Position numbers and translations under genes: made by a program. From Peptococcaceae bacterium BICA1-7 (GTDB lineage: Bacteria > Bacillota > Desulfotomaculia > Desulfotomaculales > Desulfocucumaceae): a stretch of 64,000 nucleotides of DNA. Below the pieces are notes generated by a model. The model worked only from the letters and a program-made list of their open reading frames with translations, did no database searches and was not told the origin of the DNA. Shown here piece by piece: positions 43,333 to 52,411 of this stretch. The stretch covers positions 248,001 to 312,000 of the forward strand of contig JUEB01000001.1 of NCBI GenBank assembly GCA_000802095.1, given 5' to 3'. Each line of letters starts with the position of its first letter. The stretch's first letter is position 1.

Positions 43333-44301
43333 TCAGGTGGCAGTAAATAGCGACACTCCAAAGTAATCAAAAACCCTGTTAATGGGGTTGACATAGGTGT
43401 ATTTGTCAGAGCCGGCAAATAAAAGACCCACTACCCTGCCATAGCGGTTAACCACCAAGGACCCGCTATCTCCGCCATCACTTTTTGCGGTGGTGCCTAT
43501 CTGGTCCTCAAAAATATATATTTTTTCATCATTCTCCACCTTGAGGGTATTGCTTACGCTGGTAACCGGCCCCGAGGTAACTCCGGTGGACCTGCCGCTT
43601 TTAAATACTGTTTCCCCGGGAAACACCCTGGCCGTACCGGAGACCTTTCCCAGTCCCAGCACCTGGCCTGCTACAGTCTCCCGCTCCACAGGAATAGCCA
43701 GGGCTGCGTCTAACCTGTTTACCGGCCCCATACTTTTTCCTTTCTGGGGAAGCAGGGGGGAATATTTATACAACTTGGCAATTACATCCTTTCGCCCTCC
43801 GTTATCATAGGGGGCAGGCTGCAGCACCGGGTCACCGGCGAAGGCACGGCCGTCACTCCCGCTGGTGCCGTTGGCCAGTATGTGATTATTACCAAGAATG
43901 GCTATCTCTCCGGGAAAATCTCCCCTTACCAGGGCCCCCATGGTACCGGCGGTTACTCTGTAGTGACCGATGCTCACCCCCGGCTGGGCGGGCCTCATCC
44001 TTTGCTTCCTGACCTCCGCCTGGTCATCATCGGGCTCAGTGGGGGAAGGCAAAGCAAATCCCAGAAATCTTATTTTACCCGTTTGCACCACATCAGTAGG
44101 CAGGCTGTCCAGTGTTTGTGGTATCATCTCGCCGGACCGGACTTCCCCCCGGGGGAGCTTTTTCTCCACCCCGAAAACCAGGGACGGTACGCCGGTAAAC
44201 CTGTTGTTTTTTGCTTTAATGCCCAGCCCCACTGCAACTACCCCCGGCATAGAAAGAAATGAAAAACTGTGCATTCCTATGGCATTTAAAAAAGGCCGCA
44301 A
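43333..44301 (-). CDS. chymotrypsin-fold serine peptidase
   Basis: 322 residues, with the triad in the expected order: His in LGNNHILAN, Asp in NRLDAALAIP and Ser in SDGGDSGSLV. No classical signal peptide is visible, although the first 25 residues are mildly hydrophobic (MHSFSFLSMPGVVAVGLGIK). A separate N-terminal domain (about 20-110) precedes the protease. Possibly a cytoplasmic or non-classically exported protease. It is next to envelope-stress type genes (SIMPL, HtpX). Confidence 0.8.
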   Translation of the reverse strand: MRPFLNAIGMHSFSFLSMPGVVAVGLGIKAKNNRFTGVPSLVFGVEKKLPRGEVRSGEMIPQTLDSLPTDVVQTGKIRFLGFALPSPTEPDDDQAEVRKQRMRPAQPGVSIGHYRVTAGTMGALVRGDFPGEIAILGNNHILANGTSGSDGRAFAGDPVLQPAPYDNGGRKDVIAKLYKYSPLLPQKGKSMGPVNRLDAALAIPVERETVAGQVLGLGKVSGTARVFPGETVFKSGRSTGVTSGPVTSVSNTLKVENDEKIYIFEDQIGTTAKSDGGDSGSLVVNRYGRVVGLLFAGSDKYTYVNPINRVFDYFGVSLFTAT

Positions 44302-44410
44302 AACGGCTCACCCCTTTTTTAATTACCATAGTATGAGATTTTATTTACAGTTGTTACCTTTCCATGAAACGAAAGGAATACAAGGGTAGATTATGTCGGT
44401 TAAAAAGAAT

Positions 44411-44440
44411 AAGCGGCGGGATAAATCCCGCCGCTTTATT
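44411..44440. terminator. terminator of htpX
   Basis: AAGCGGCGGGA/TCCCGCCGCTT with TTATTC tails on both strands. Confidence 0.8.
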
Positions 44441-44454
44441 CTTTATTTTTGTAT

Positions 44455-45303
44455 TTACCTTATCCTCATGGCCCTTAATTTTTCAACCCTTTCCTGTATG
44501 GGCGGGTGGGTGCTGAAAAGTCTGGCCATAGACGCTCCTGAAAGAGGGTTGACAATAAACAGGTGTGAAGTTGATGGATTTACCCGCATGGGTATACGAT
44601 GGGCCGCAGACTCAAGCTTTAGCAGAGCGTTGGCCAGGCCGTCCGTAGAACCGGCTATCTGGGCGCCTGTGGCGTCGGCCCCGTACTCCCGGGAGCGGGA
44701 TATGGCCAGTTGGATAATCATGGCCGCAATGGGAAATAAAATGGCCATAATCAGAGCTCCCACCATACTGGAGCCCCCCTCTTCGTCGTCACCGCGGCCA
44801 AGTCCGAATATGGCGCCCCACTGTATGACATTGCCTATCATGGATATGGCGCCGGCCATGGTGGCCGCCACAGTTCCCACCAGTACATCCCTGTTTTTTA
44901 TGTGGGCCAGCTCGTGGGCCAGCACGCCCTCCACCTCAGATCGGGTCAAGAGCCTCATAATGCCCTCGGTTACCGCCACCGCTGAGTTGGAGGGGTTGCG
45001 CCCGGTGGCAAAGGCATTGGGCTGATCCGAGGGAGTTACATAAAGCCTGGGCATGGGAATCCCCGCCCTCTGGCTCAGCCGGCGGACTATTTCATACAGA
45101 TCCGGAGCCTCAGCCTCGGAAACCGGGTACGACCGGGTCATCTTAATAGCTATCTTGTCACTGTAAAAATAGCTAAAAAAGTTCATGGCCACGGCAATCA
45201 TAAAAAAGACGATCATACCGGAACTGCCGTTTATGGCGTTGCCCATCAGCACCAGCAAAACGGTCAGCCCGCCCATCAACAGCCAAACCTTCATTGTATT
45301 CAC
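44455..45303 (-). CDS. htpX: HtpX membrane zinc metalloprotease
   Basis: GTG 45303 has GGAGGTG upstream; 282 residues. HELAH ([15 protein letters not shown]) is the M48 zinc site, with the third ligand in the [11 protein letters not shown] stretch. Four membrane segments (two N-terminal, two after HELAH). HtpX degrades misfolded membrane proteins. It is preceded by a yybP-ykoY riboswitch and terminator on its own transcript, so its expression is probably manganese-responsive. Confidence 0.95.
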   Translation of the reverse strand: MNTMKVWLLMGGLTVLLVLMGNAINGSSGMIVFFMIAVAMNFFSYFYSDKIAIKMTRSYPVSEAEAPDLYEIVRRLSQRAGIPMPRLYVTPSDQPNAFATGRNPSNSAVAVTEGIMRLLTRSEVEGVLAHELAHIKNRDVLVGTVAATMAGAISMIGNVIQWGAIFGLGRGDDEEGGSSMVGALIMAILFPIAAMIIQLAISRSREYGADATGAQIAGSTDGLANALLKLESAAHRIPMRVNPSTSHLFIVNPLSGASMARLFSTHPPIQERVEKLRAMRIR

Positions 45304-45432
45304 CTGAGAAACACCTCCAAAAAATTATTCTTATCCAGCATTAAAAACTTCCTGAGCCTTTTATACTGGCCTCACCTTCCTTTTTAGTATAATCATTTAG
45401 AACCTGTTGTAGTGAGAAAGAAATATATAATA

Positions 45433-45471
45433 AAAGACCTTTATCATCAGTAAGCTGATGGTAAAGGTCTT
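45433..45471 (-). terminator. riboswitch-controlled terminator upstream of htpX
   Basis: AAGACCTTTACCATCAG pairs with CTGATGATAAAGGTCTT followed by TTTATTAT on the minus strand. The left arm includes the 3' strand of the riboswitch P1, so ligand binding and termination are mutually exclusive. Confidence 0.85.
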
Positions 45472-45555
45472 GCTAACAACCAGAAGTTGCCGACATAGCC
45501 GAGGGGCACATCCCCTGTACTGACGACTATTGCTGCTAAAGCTACTCCCCTTTAA
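45459..45555 (-). ncRNA. yybP-ykoY (Mn2+) riboswitch
   Basis: On the minus strand the conserved blocks appear in order: AAAGGGGAGTAGC, GTCGTCAGTAC, CTCGGC...TCGGCAA, and TTAGCAAGACCTTTACC. This is the yybP-ykoY pattern (Rfam RF00080), which senses Mn2+. Binding should prevent the terminator at 45433-45471 from forming and switch on htpX, 150 bases downstream with no gene between. Confidence 0.9.
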
Positions 45556-45560
45556 AAAAT

Positions 45561-45590
45561 ATTATAACCGACCCTGTACAAACCATGCAA
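45561..45590 (-). promoter_or_regulatory. promoter of the riboswitch-htpX transcript
   Basis: Minus strand TTGCAT (45585-45590), 18 bases, TATAAT (45561-45566); the start would fall at the first riboswitch base. Confidence 0.65.
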
Positions 45591-45662
45591 TAGTACAACC
45601 AATTAATTTTATGAAAGGAGTGCTCCTTTACTCTTATTTTCACAGTAATACGGCCTCCCTGA

Positions 45663-47081
45663 CTATTTATTGACAGTCTCTCTCACCGAGGGGCCGGGTA
45701 TTACATTGCCCCTCTTCAGTGAGGCAAAAACACCGGCTAAGCAGAGGGCGGTGAAGATTATAAAGGCTGCCCTGGCCCCTTTCACAAGCATGTCAGGATT
45801 TACTTTCTCCAGCTCAACATTACCAATATAGAGGGTGACCACCAGGGTGACCACAGCCATGCTGGTGGCCTGGCCCACCAGCCTCATTGTCCCCAGGGTG
45901 GAGGAAGCCACCCCGTAAAATCTCTTTTCCACAGATCCCATCACGGCGTTGCTGTTGGGAGAGGAAAAGAGGGCAAACCCTGTTCCCAGCACCCCAAGAT
46001 TAAGTATAATCAGCCAGATAGGCATTTCCTTACTTAAAAAGCAAAATATCAGCAGCCCGGCTGTGGTAAGAGCCATCCCCAGGGAAGACACCACCCGGGG
46101 CTCCACACGGTCCGACAGCCTGCCGGCAAAGGGTGATAAAAGCGCCATAATCACGGGCTGGGAAAGAAGCACCAGCCCCGCGGCCTGGGAGTTGTACCCC
46201 AGCACCACCTGGAGGTGGAGTGACAGGAGAAAGCCCAGCGCAAAGGTGGCGCTGTAGTTGATGAGGGCTGCCAGGTTGGAAAAGGCGAAGGTGGCGTTGC
46301 CGGTAAAAAGCCTCATGTTGAGCACAGGGTGATCCACATTCAGCTCGTATTTGACAAACAGTCCCAGTATAACCACTCCGGCCACAAGCACGTATATTTC
46401 CCATTTATGGCTGGAAACAGAGGACATGCCGTACATAAAGGTAACCAGTCCCACCACGTAGAGCGCCGCCCCGGCAAGATCGAATTTCTCACCCCTGGCT
46501 CCGGCCCACTCCCCCTTCAGCCTGAAGGCTGTAAATGCTGCCACCGCCATCCCTATAAGAAACACCAGAAAGAAGATGGACTGCCACCCCAGGTTGTGAT
46601 TAAGGACACCCCCCAGGACCGGTCCCAGCGAAAGGCCCACGTAAACAGTGGCCACATTGATGCCCAGCACCCTTCCTCTCTCCTGGGGGGGATAAACCGA
46701 GGTAAGCATGGCCATTCCGGTGCCAAAAATCATGGAGCTGCCCACACCCTGGAGCACCCTGAATATTATGAGCGACCCGGCGGACCAGGCCAGCCCGCAA
46801 GTTAGCGAGGCAGCTGAAAAAACAATAATTCCCGTTAAAAATATTCTTTTACGCCCCACTATATCCGCCAGCCTGCCGAAGGGAACCAAAAAGGCTGCCG
46901 AGGACAGCAGATAGCCTGTCACCACCCAGCTGAGAAGAACGGCGCTGCTGTTAAACTGCTGTCCTATGGAAGGAATGGCCAGGTTGATGGAACTGCCCAT
47001 AAAGGGGGTTAAAAAGGAGGCCATTACCGCCACAATAAGGGTATATTTTTTTACCGATGCATCCTTATCCAATCTACACAT
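45663..47081 (-). CDS. MFS transporter, DHA2 (14-helix) family
   Basis: The frame opens at 47342, but homology starts near ATG 47081 (about 472 residues); the exact start is uncertain and overlaps the end of the methyltransferase gene. The sequence has the MFS motifs GRLADIVGRKRIFLTGIIVF and the DHA2 pattern WVVTGYLLSSAAFLVPFGRL. Such proteins export drugs or metabolites with proton entry. Substrate unknown. Probably cotranscribed with the upstream methyltransferase gene. Confidence 0.88.
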   Translation of the reverse strand: MCRLDKDASVKKYTLIVAVMASFLTPFMGSSINLAIPSIGQQFNSSAVLLSWVVTGYLLSSAAFLVPFGRLADIVGRKRIFLTGIIVFSAASLTCGLAWSAGSLIIFRVLQGVGSSMIFGTGMAMLTSVYPPQERGRVLGINVATVYVGLSLGPVLGGVLNHNLGWQSIFFLVFLIGMAVAAFTAFRLKGEWAGARGEKFDLAGAALYVVGLVTFMYGMSSVSSHKWEIYVLVAGVVILGLFVKYELNVDHPVLNMRLFTGNATFAFSNLAALINYSATFALGFLLSLHLQVVLGYNSQAAGLVLLSQPVIMALLSPFAGRLSDRVEPRVVSSLGMALTTAGLLIFCFLSKEMPIWLIILNLGVLGTGFALFSSPNSNAVMGSVEKRFYGVASSTLGTMRLVGQATSMAVVTLVVTLYIGNVELEKVNPDMLVKGARAAFIIFTALCLAGVFASLKRGNVIPGPSVRETVNK

Positions 47082-48261
47082 CCCCATCTGCTGACTTGTC
47101 TTTGGCAGTCCTCCCGTCTTCCTGTCTTGGGCGGGGGGGCCGGGGGCCGAAGTACTGGTAATAGTTGCACTGTATCCTGCCGTTATAAAGTTTCCTTTTT
47201 TTATCGGCCCGCCGCCCGAAAAGCCTTTCAAACTCAGTATGAGATGATAGTATATAGAATGACCACGTCTCCAGGCCGCCAAATATTCTGCCCATGTCCT
47301 GATAGAGTCTTTCCACCTGGGAGGTTTCCCCCAGCCGGACACCGTAAGGGGGATTGCATATTATGTACCCGTGGCTGTATCTGGACTTCAGTGCGGAAAC
47401 CGGCATCTCCTGAAAGGTGACACTGCCTTCCAGGCCGGCCTGCCGTGCATGGTGCCGGGCAAGGCTTAACACTCCCCCGTCTATGTCAAAGCCGTGAACA
47501 TTAAGCTTGATATCCCGGCGGGCCAGGTCCAGGGCCTCCTCCCTGGCTCTTCTCCATAAAGCCTGAGGAATTGCCGTCCACTTTTGGGAGTCAAATTCCC
47601 TCCTCAGGCCCGGGGCCATGTTAAGGCCAATCAGCCCTGCCTCAAGAGGTATGGTCCCCGAGCCGCAGAAGGGGTCTATCAGTGCCCTGTCCGGCCTCCA
47701 GCGGCTGAGCATAACCATGGCGGCCGCCAGGGTCTCTTTTAAGGGGGCCTCGCTTCCCAGGCTGCGATAGCCCCTCTTGTGCAGTCCGGCTCCGCTGGTG
47801 TCGATGGTGAGGGTGGCAGTATCCTTTAAAAGGGCCACCTCCACCCTGTACCGGGGGCCTGTTTCCTCAAACCAGCTCTTATTGTGTCTGGTCTTCATTT
47901 TTTCAACAATAGCCTTTTTTACTATGGCCTGGCAGTCCGGCACACTGAAAAGCTTTGAATTAATCGACTTCCCCTCTACGGGAAAAGATGCGTCGGCAGG
48001 TATCCAATCAGGCCACGGCAGAGCCTTGGTCTGCTGAAAAAGCTCCTCGAAGGTCAGAGCCTTAAATTGGCCCATTTTGAGCAGAACCCTGTCCGCGGAC
48101 CGAAGCCAGAGATTGGCACGGCATAAGCCCTCCGCATCGGCTGCAAAGGTCACCTTGCCGTTCTCCACCGCTGCCTCCGTATAGCCCAATGCCTTTACTT
48201 CCTGTGCCACCACCGCCTCAAGGCCAAAGGTGGAAGTGGCAATCAGCTCAATACTGTTCAT
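47074..48261 (-). CDS. THUMP-domain SAM-dependent RNA methyltransferase (RlmL/YpsC-type)
   Basis: 395 residues: N-terminal THUMP domain (about 50-160), then a class I methyltransferase fold with SAM motif (IDPFCGSGTIPLEAGLIG) and the catalytic NPPYG that marks N2-guanine methylation. Similar to B. subtilis YpsC and the N-terminal half of E. coli RlmL, which modify 23S rRNA. The C-terminus ends in a basic, charged tail. Precise target not known from sequence. Confidence 0.88.
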   Translation of the reverse strand: MNSIELIATSTFGLEAVVAQEVKALGYTEAAVENGKVTFAADAEGLCRANLWLRSADRVLLKMGQFKALTFEELFQQTKALPWPDWIPADASFPVEGKSINSKLFSVPDCQAIVKKAIVEKMKTRHNKSWFEETGPRYRVEVALLKDTATLTIDTSGAGLHKRGYRSLGSEAPLKETLAAAMVMLSRWRPDRALIDPFCGSGTIPLEAGLIGLNMAPGLRREFDSQKWTAIPQALWRRAREEALDLARRDIKLNVHGFDIDGGVLSLARHHARQAGLEGSVTFQEMPVSALKSRYSHGYIICNPPYGVRLGETSQVERLYQDMGRIFGGLETWSFYILSSHTEFERLFGRRADKKRKLYNGRIQCNYYQYFGPRPPRPRQEDGRTAKDKSADGDV

Positions 48262-48347
48262 ATTCTCTCCTGTCTTTATAACTGTGCTATTAACCTTCTA
48301 TAGGGTGTATTGTTTTCCTTCACCCCCCAGGCTATTAAAAAAAATGA

Positions 48348-50180
48348 TTACCGCTTTGACTCCGGGGACCGGCCGGACTCTTCCAGCACGGAGGCCAGCA
48401 CACGGCCAAAAATGCCGGCCGCCATGTCCCCCCCTTTTCTCAGGTAATGCCTGCCGTCCATATCTCTTTCATCATAGCCAACCCACAGGGCCCCGGTATA
48501 CTGGTCCACGTAGCCCACAAACCAGGCGTCCTTGTTACCTCCCGCCCCCCTGTGCCGGCCGTCCCCGGGGAGCTCGGTGGTCCCTGTTTTTCCGGCCACC
48601 TCAAAGCCCCGCACTGCCGCTGGCCTCCCGGTTCCACTCCTGACTACAGACTTGAGCACATCGGTCATCATCGACGCCGTAGACTCTTTCATCACGGAAA
48701 CCGGGCCGGGGGCCTCATAAAGCACCTTGCCTGCGGAGTCCTCAATCAGGGTAACAGCATGGGGGGGGCTGTAATTGCCGCCATTGGCGAAACAGGCATA
48801 GGCCCCGGCCATCTCCAGAGGTGAAACCCCCCTGGTCAGACCTCCCAGGGCCAGGGCCAGGTGCCTGTCATCCTTGTCCAGCCCTATACCAAGCCTGGAG
48901 GCAAATTCATACCCACGGTCAATACCTATCCTGTCCAGAAGCCACACAGCGGCGATATTCCTGGACCACTGCACCGCTTTCTGGGCAGTTATGCTGCCCC
49001 AGGAGCCCCCGTCATAGTTCTTCGGCGCATACCCGTTCCAGCTCCGTGGGGTATCCTCCACAATGGTGTCCTTACGGTACCCCAGCTCAAAGGCCGGCCC
49101 GTATACCGCCAGTGGCTTCATAGCGCTTCCCGGCTGCCTTTTGAGCTGAGTGGCCCGGTTAAATCCCCTGGCAGCCTCGTAGCTTCTTCCCCCTACCATG
49201 GATATTATTTCACCGGTATTGCTATTCAGAAGAACCAGCCCGCACTGAACCAGCTCATCCTGAAACTTTTCTTTCGCCAGCACCCGCTCCACCTCGGACT
49301 GGACCCCGGGCTCAAAGGCTGTGGTTATTTTAATCCCCCCGCCAAAGACTGCGTCATTGCCCACCAGCCGCACGGCCTCGTCTATAACATGGTCGACATA
49401 GTAGGATGCCAGTGCTTCACCGGGCGGTCTCCTGTCCCGGAGCCCCAGGGGAGCCTCTCTGGCCGTTAGGGCCGAGGCGCTGTCCGTCATACCCAATTCC
49501 ACCATTTTACCCAGTACTGTATTCCTTCTGTCCAGCGACCCCGAAGGATTGGTAAAAGGGTCCAGGCGGCTCGGGGCCTGGGTGATCCCGGCCAGAAGCG
49601 CCCCCTCGGCCAGGCTCAGGTCACCCACATCCTTACCGAAATATTTCTGTGAGGCTGCCTGGACTCCGTATGCCCCCTCACCAAGGTATATATCATTGAG
49701 GTATATTTCCAGTATTTCGTTCTTGCTGTGGGTATTCTCAAACTGCAGGGACAGTATGGCCTCCCGGTATTTCCTGGCATAGGTTTTCTCAGGGGTAAGA
49801 AAGTGCATTTTGACAACCTGCTGTGTAATAGTGCTCCCCCCCTGCACTATCTCCCCTTCCCTTATATTGCCGAAAAAGGCCCTGGCAATTGCCCTGGGGT
49901 CAACCCCGCTGTGGTTAAAGTATCTCTCGTCCTCTATAGCGATGAAGGCGTTCCGAACCTGGTCCGGAACACGGTCCAGGGAAACCGGAACCCTGCTGGC
50001 CTTGCCTTGCAGATCGGCCATCTGCCGGCCCTCCCGGTCATAGATAAAGGAGTTCCGGTCCAGGTCGGTATATGTTACCGGCTGGCTCACCACAGTGTAT
50101 GTATATATAAAAAGGCCTGCAAACTCCACTGCCAGAACTATAACTAGCAGCACTAAAAATATTTTGATGTTTCTGGCCAT
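48348..50180 (-). CDS. class A penicillin-binding protein (transglycosylase/transpeptidase)
   Basis: ATG 50180 with a GGCGGTG site; 610 residues. A single N-terminal membrane helix (IFLVLLVIVLAVEFAGLFIY). The GT51 glycosyltransferase domain has EDERYFNHSGVD and the TITQQVVK motif. The transpeptidase domain has the acylation Ser in QPGSAMKPL, SRN in WSRNIAAVW and KTG in AGKTGTTE. It polymerises and cross-links peptidoglycan at the outer face of the membrane. A standard PBP1a-type enzyme. Confidence 0.94.
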   Translation of the reverse strand: MARNIKIFLVLLVIVLAVEFAGLFIYTYTVVSQPVTYTDLDRNSFIYDREGRQMADLQGKASRVPVSLDRVPDQVRNAFIAIEDERYFNHSGVDPRAIARAFFGNIREGEIVQGGSTITQQVVKMHFLTPEKTYARKYREAILSLQFENTHSKNEILEIYLNDIYLGEGAYGVQAASQKYFGKDVGDLSLAEGALLAGITQAPSRLDPFTNPSGSLDRRNTVLGKMVELGMTDSASALTAREAPLGLRDRRPPGEALASYYVDHVIDEAVRLVGNDAVFGGGIKITTAFEPGVQSEVERVLAKEKFQDELVQCGLVLLNSNTGEIISMVGGRSYEAARGFNRATQLKRQPGSAMKPLAVYGPAFELGYRKDTIVEDTPRSWNGYAPKNYDGGSWGSITAQKAVQWSRNIAAVWLLDRIGIDRGYEFASRLGIGLDKDDRHLALALGGLTRGVSPLEMAGAYACFANGGNYSPPHAVTLIEDSAGKVLYEAPGPVSVMKESTASMMTDVLKSVVRSGTGRPAAVRGFEVAGKTGTTELPGDGRHRGAGGNKDAWFVGYVDQYTGALWVGYDERDMDGRHYLRKGGDMAAGIFGRVLASVLEESGRSPESKR

Positions 50181-50281
50181 GGAATACACCGCCCGGCTGT
50201 TTTTGAATAATGGTCTATGATATTAATTTAAAAAAATATAATAAAACCCTTTTTACAAAAAAAATAATTTCCTCCTGGGCA

Positions 50282-50307
50282 GAAAAAAAACCCGGCTAGC
50301 CGGGTTT
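50282..50307 (-). terminator. terminator of the acetate transporter gene
   Basis: AAACCCGGCTAGCCGGGTTT, followed on the minus strand by T8. Confidence 0.85.
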
Positions 50308-50379
50308 AGTCTGGCCCTCTTATCTTAAAAGGGCACTAACTTTATCAATAGCCCTGTTAAGGGCGTACATAACGGAAAA

Positions 50380-50973
50380 TTACTGGATAAACGGCTTCCC
50401 TGTAGGAAGGATGGTTTTGCCGTAAGCGGTGTTCAGAATTACCGCAGCACCGGTATAGAGTCCGAACCAGCCTGCTATAAACAGGCACCAGCCGGAAATG
50501 GGCACCACCGATTTGGGCCATACACCGAGGTCGGTAAAGGTAACTATCCAGACCGCCGGTAAGAGCGCCAAGACAACCGCCAAAAGGGTTTTGGGTGATT
50601 TAAAATAGGCCGGCGTCCAGAGTGTCAGCGCCGAGGAGAGGGCCAGCCAGGCCCATCCGTCAACCCTGGCATCAATCTTCCAGCCGTTTTTGATAGCAAA
50701 GTATTTGAATATAAGATTAAGACCGGTTACCAGCATAAAGAAAGCGGAAAAGAAGGTAAATACGTTTCCGCCGGTGCTATTTCCATCTTTAAGTTCAATT
50801 AGTCCCACTGCGATTTGAACAACAAAACCTCCGATAAGCCAAACTCCCATTAATCCAAGGGCATCGCTTGTAATCCTGCCGGTCTGAATGGCAAAAAAGG
50901 TAAAGCAAGCCATCGCCAGCGCAACCAGACCCGCGGGGCCGGGGTTAGCAAAACTGTGTCCATGTCCTGACAT
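50380..50973 (-). CDS. acetate transporter, GPR1/FUN34/YaaH family
   Basis: ATG 50973 with AGAAGGGAG upstream; 197 residues. The frame is open further up but only through a repeated MTRKMTKKMTRKM stretch, which is not natural. The family motif NPGPAGLVALAM follows the N-terminus, and six helices are visible. These proteins carry acetate or succinate. It fits the organic-acid metabolism elsewhere in the window. Confidence 0.88.
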   Translation of the reverse strand: MSGHGHSFANPGPAGLVALAMACFTFFAIQTGRITSDALGLMGVWLIGGFVVQIAVGLIELKDGNSTGGNVFTFFSAFFMLVTGLNLIFKYFAIKNGWKIDARVDGWAWLALSSALTLWTPAYFKSPKTLLAVVLALLPAVWIVTFTDLGVWPKSVVPISGWCLFIAGWFGLYTGAAVILNTAYGKTILPTGKPFIQ

Positions 50974-50999
50974 ATTAAGTCTCCCTTCTAAAGTCATAT

Positions 51000-51055
51000 T
51001 CCAGGTCATTTTCCTGGTCATTTTTTTGGTCATTTTCCTGGTCATTTTTCTGTAA
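51000..51055. repeat. 12-bp tandem repeats upstream of the acetate transporter
   Basis: GGTCATTTTCCT and close variants (GGTCATTTTTTT, GGTCATTTTTCT) are repeated four to five times in register. The rest of the gap to 51331 holds no gene. Confidence 0.7.
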
Positions 51056-51331
51056 CTTTTCCCGTCACATTTCAGTCACTTGTCAGTCAGACAGTCAATA
51101 CAAATACTTTCTCTACCACCTCCTATCATACAAGCGGTTCATAACTTATCCGGTGTGGGCCGGAACACTGCAGTTTAGATTTAAAATATTGAGTATGTCG
51201 AATTTTCAAATATAATTCTATTTTAAGAAAATTAAAAAATCAAGACTTGTATTATTTTTTTTTATCACTTAGAAGCTCAGTCCCTTAAGTTATGTCCGGT
51301 GATTATGGGGAAATTCTTCTCTGCAAAAAAG

Positions 51332-51544
51332 CTATTTATCCACCTCTATGGTCCTGTACTGCGGCTCTATAGGCAGCACTATCCAGGCTGCCATATAAAA
51401 TAAAAGAGGAAAGCCTGCAAATATAAATGTAATAATTACCAGGGCCAACCTTATAATGGTGCTGTCGACACCAAAATAACGAGCTATGCCACCGCACACT
51501 CCAAATATTTTTTTATCAGTGCCGGACCGGTATAATTTTTTCAT
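51332..51544 (-). CDS. pspC: PspC-domain membrane protein
   Basis: 70 residues: KKLYRSGTDKKIFGVCGGIA, then RYFGVDSTIIRLALVIITFI, then the second hydrophobic stretch and a short charged tail. This is the minimal PspC domain, used in membrane-stress responses or as an anti-sigma-like sensor. It stands alone with no pspA or liaR nearby, so its partner is unknown. Start ATG 51544. Confidence 0.9.
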   Translation of the reverse strand: MKKLYRSGTDKKIFGVCGGIARYFGVDSTIIRLALVIITFIFAGFPLLFYMAAWIVLPIEPQYRTIEVDK

Positions 51545-51715
51545 TTATAAAAGCACCACCCAAACCGTTTAGTATGGAACACCCCGGGTTCTTATTCATT
51601 ATCATACCAACTTGCCGGGTGGACGGCAAGCCCGTTGCAGCCCTGTTAAAATTAATAGGGCGGGATAAAAAGCTGTCCATGTTATAATTAGATTAATTAA
51701 TATGGGAGGTGCGGA

Positions 51716-52411
51716 GTGGATATAAACAGCGAATTAAGCTATCTGGCCATGAGCCTGGGTCTGCACTCACTGGGCTGCGCGCCGGCATCCGTGTATACCG
51801 GCGCCCCGGAGGGCCACAGGCCGGAGGATATACTTTCGGGGGCCAAAAGCGTAATTACCTTCACCTACAGATTAAACTCAGGTCCCCTTGACTATCTTCC
51901 CGGAACAAGAAATCAGTACATGCTGGAGTTTACGGCGGCAAACCAGGCACTGGTCCAGTCGGCCCACAAAATAGCCCGCCTCCTGGAAGACAGGGGACAC
52001 CTCAGCACAGGCATCGGCCCCGAGGCTGATATAGGCGATTTGGCCAGGCTTAAGGCGGATTTTTCGCACAAGCACTCGGCTGTCCTGTGCGGGCTGGGCA
52101 CCTTCGGGATCAACAACCTCCTGCAGGTAAAAAAATACGGCCCCAGGGTTAGGCTGGCCTCGGTAATTACCAGGGCCGAGCTGAAATACCAGAGCCCGCT
52201 TCCGGAAAGCGCCTGCGCCGGCTGCCTGGAGTGTGTACAACGGTGCCCCTCCGGTGCGCTGTCCCGCTGGGAGGGCAACTACTCGCCCCGGACCGGCTGG
52301 GTTATAGATAAGGAGAGGTGCGCCCACTACATTTTTGCCTCTCTGGGAGGCAAAAGGTGCGGGATCTGCGTGGCCGCCTGCCCTCTTCATGAGTCCGAAG
52401 GCGGGAGTTGA
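51716..52411 (+). CDS. QueG-like 4Fe-4S protein (short)
   Basis: GTG 51716 with GGGAGGTG upstream; 231 residues. The N-terminal domain is as in epoxyqueuosine reductase relatives (VLCGLGTFGINNLLQVKKYG). The ferredoxin part has CAGCLECVQRCPSGALS and a second cluster (CAHYI...RCGICVAACP). Shorter than QueG (about 380 residues) and lacking the C-terminal part. Function unknown; it belongs to the group sometimes described as epoxyqueuosine reductase-like. Its end overlaps the convergent thiamine ABC gene by 25 bases. Confidence 0.85.
   Translation: MDINSELSYLAMSLGLHSLGCAPASVYTGAPEGHRPEDILSGAKSVITFTYRLNSGPLDYLPGTRNQYMLEFTAANQALVQSAHKIARLLEDRGHLSTGIGPEADIGDLARLKADFSHKHSAVLCGLGTFGINNLLQVKKYGPRVRLASVITRAELKYQSPLPESACAGCLECVQRCPSGALSRWEGNYSPRTGWVIDKERCAHYIFASLGGKRCGICVAACPLHESEGGS

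Noticed and set aside
44393-45025. 210-codon open frame opposite htpX
   Set aside because: Shadow of the HtpX coding sequence.
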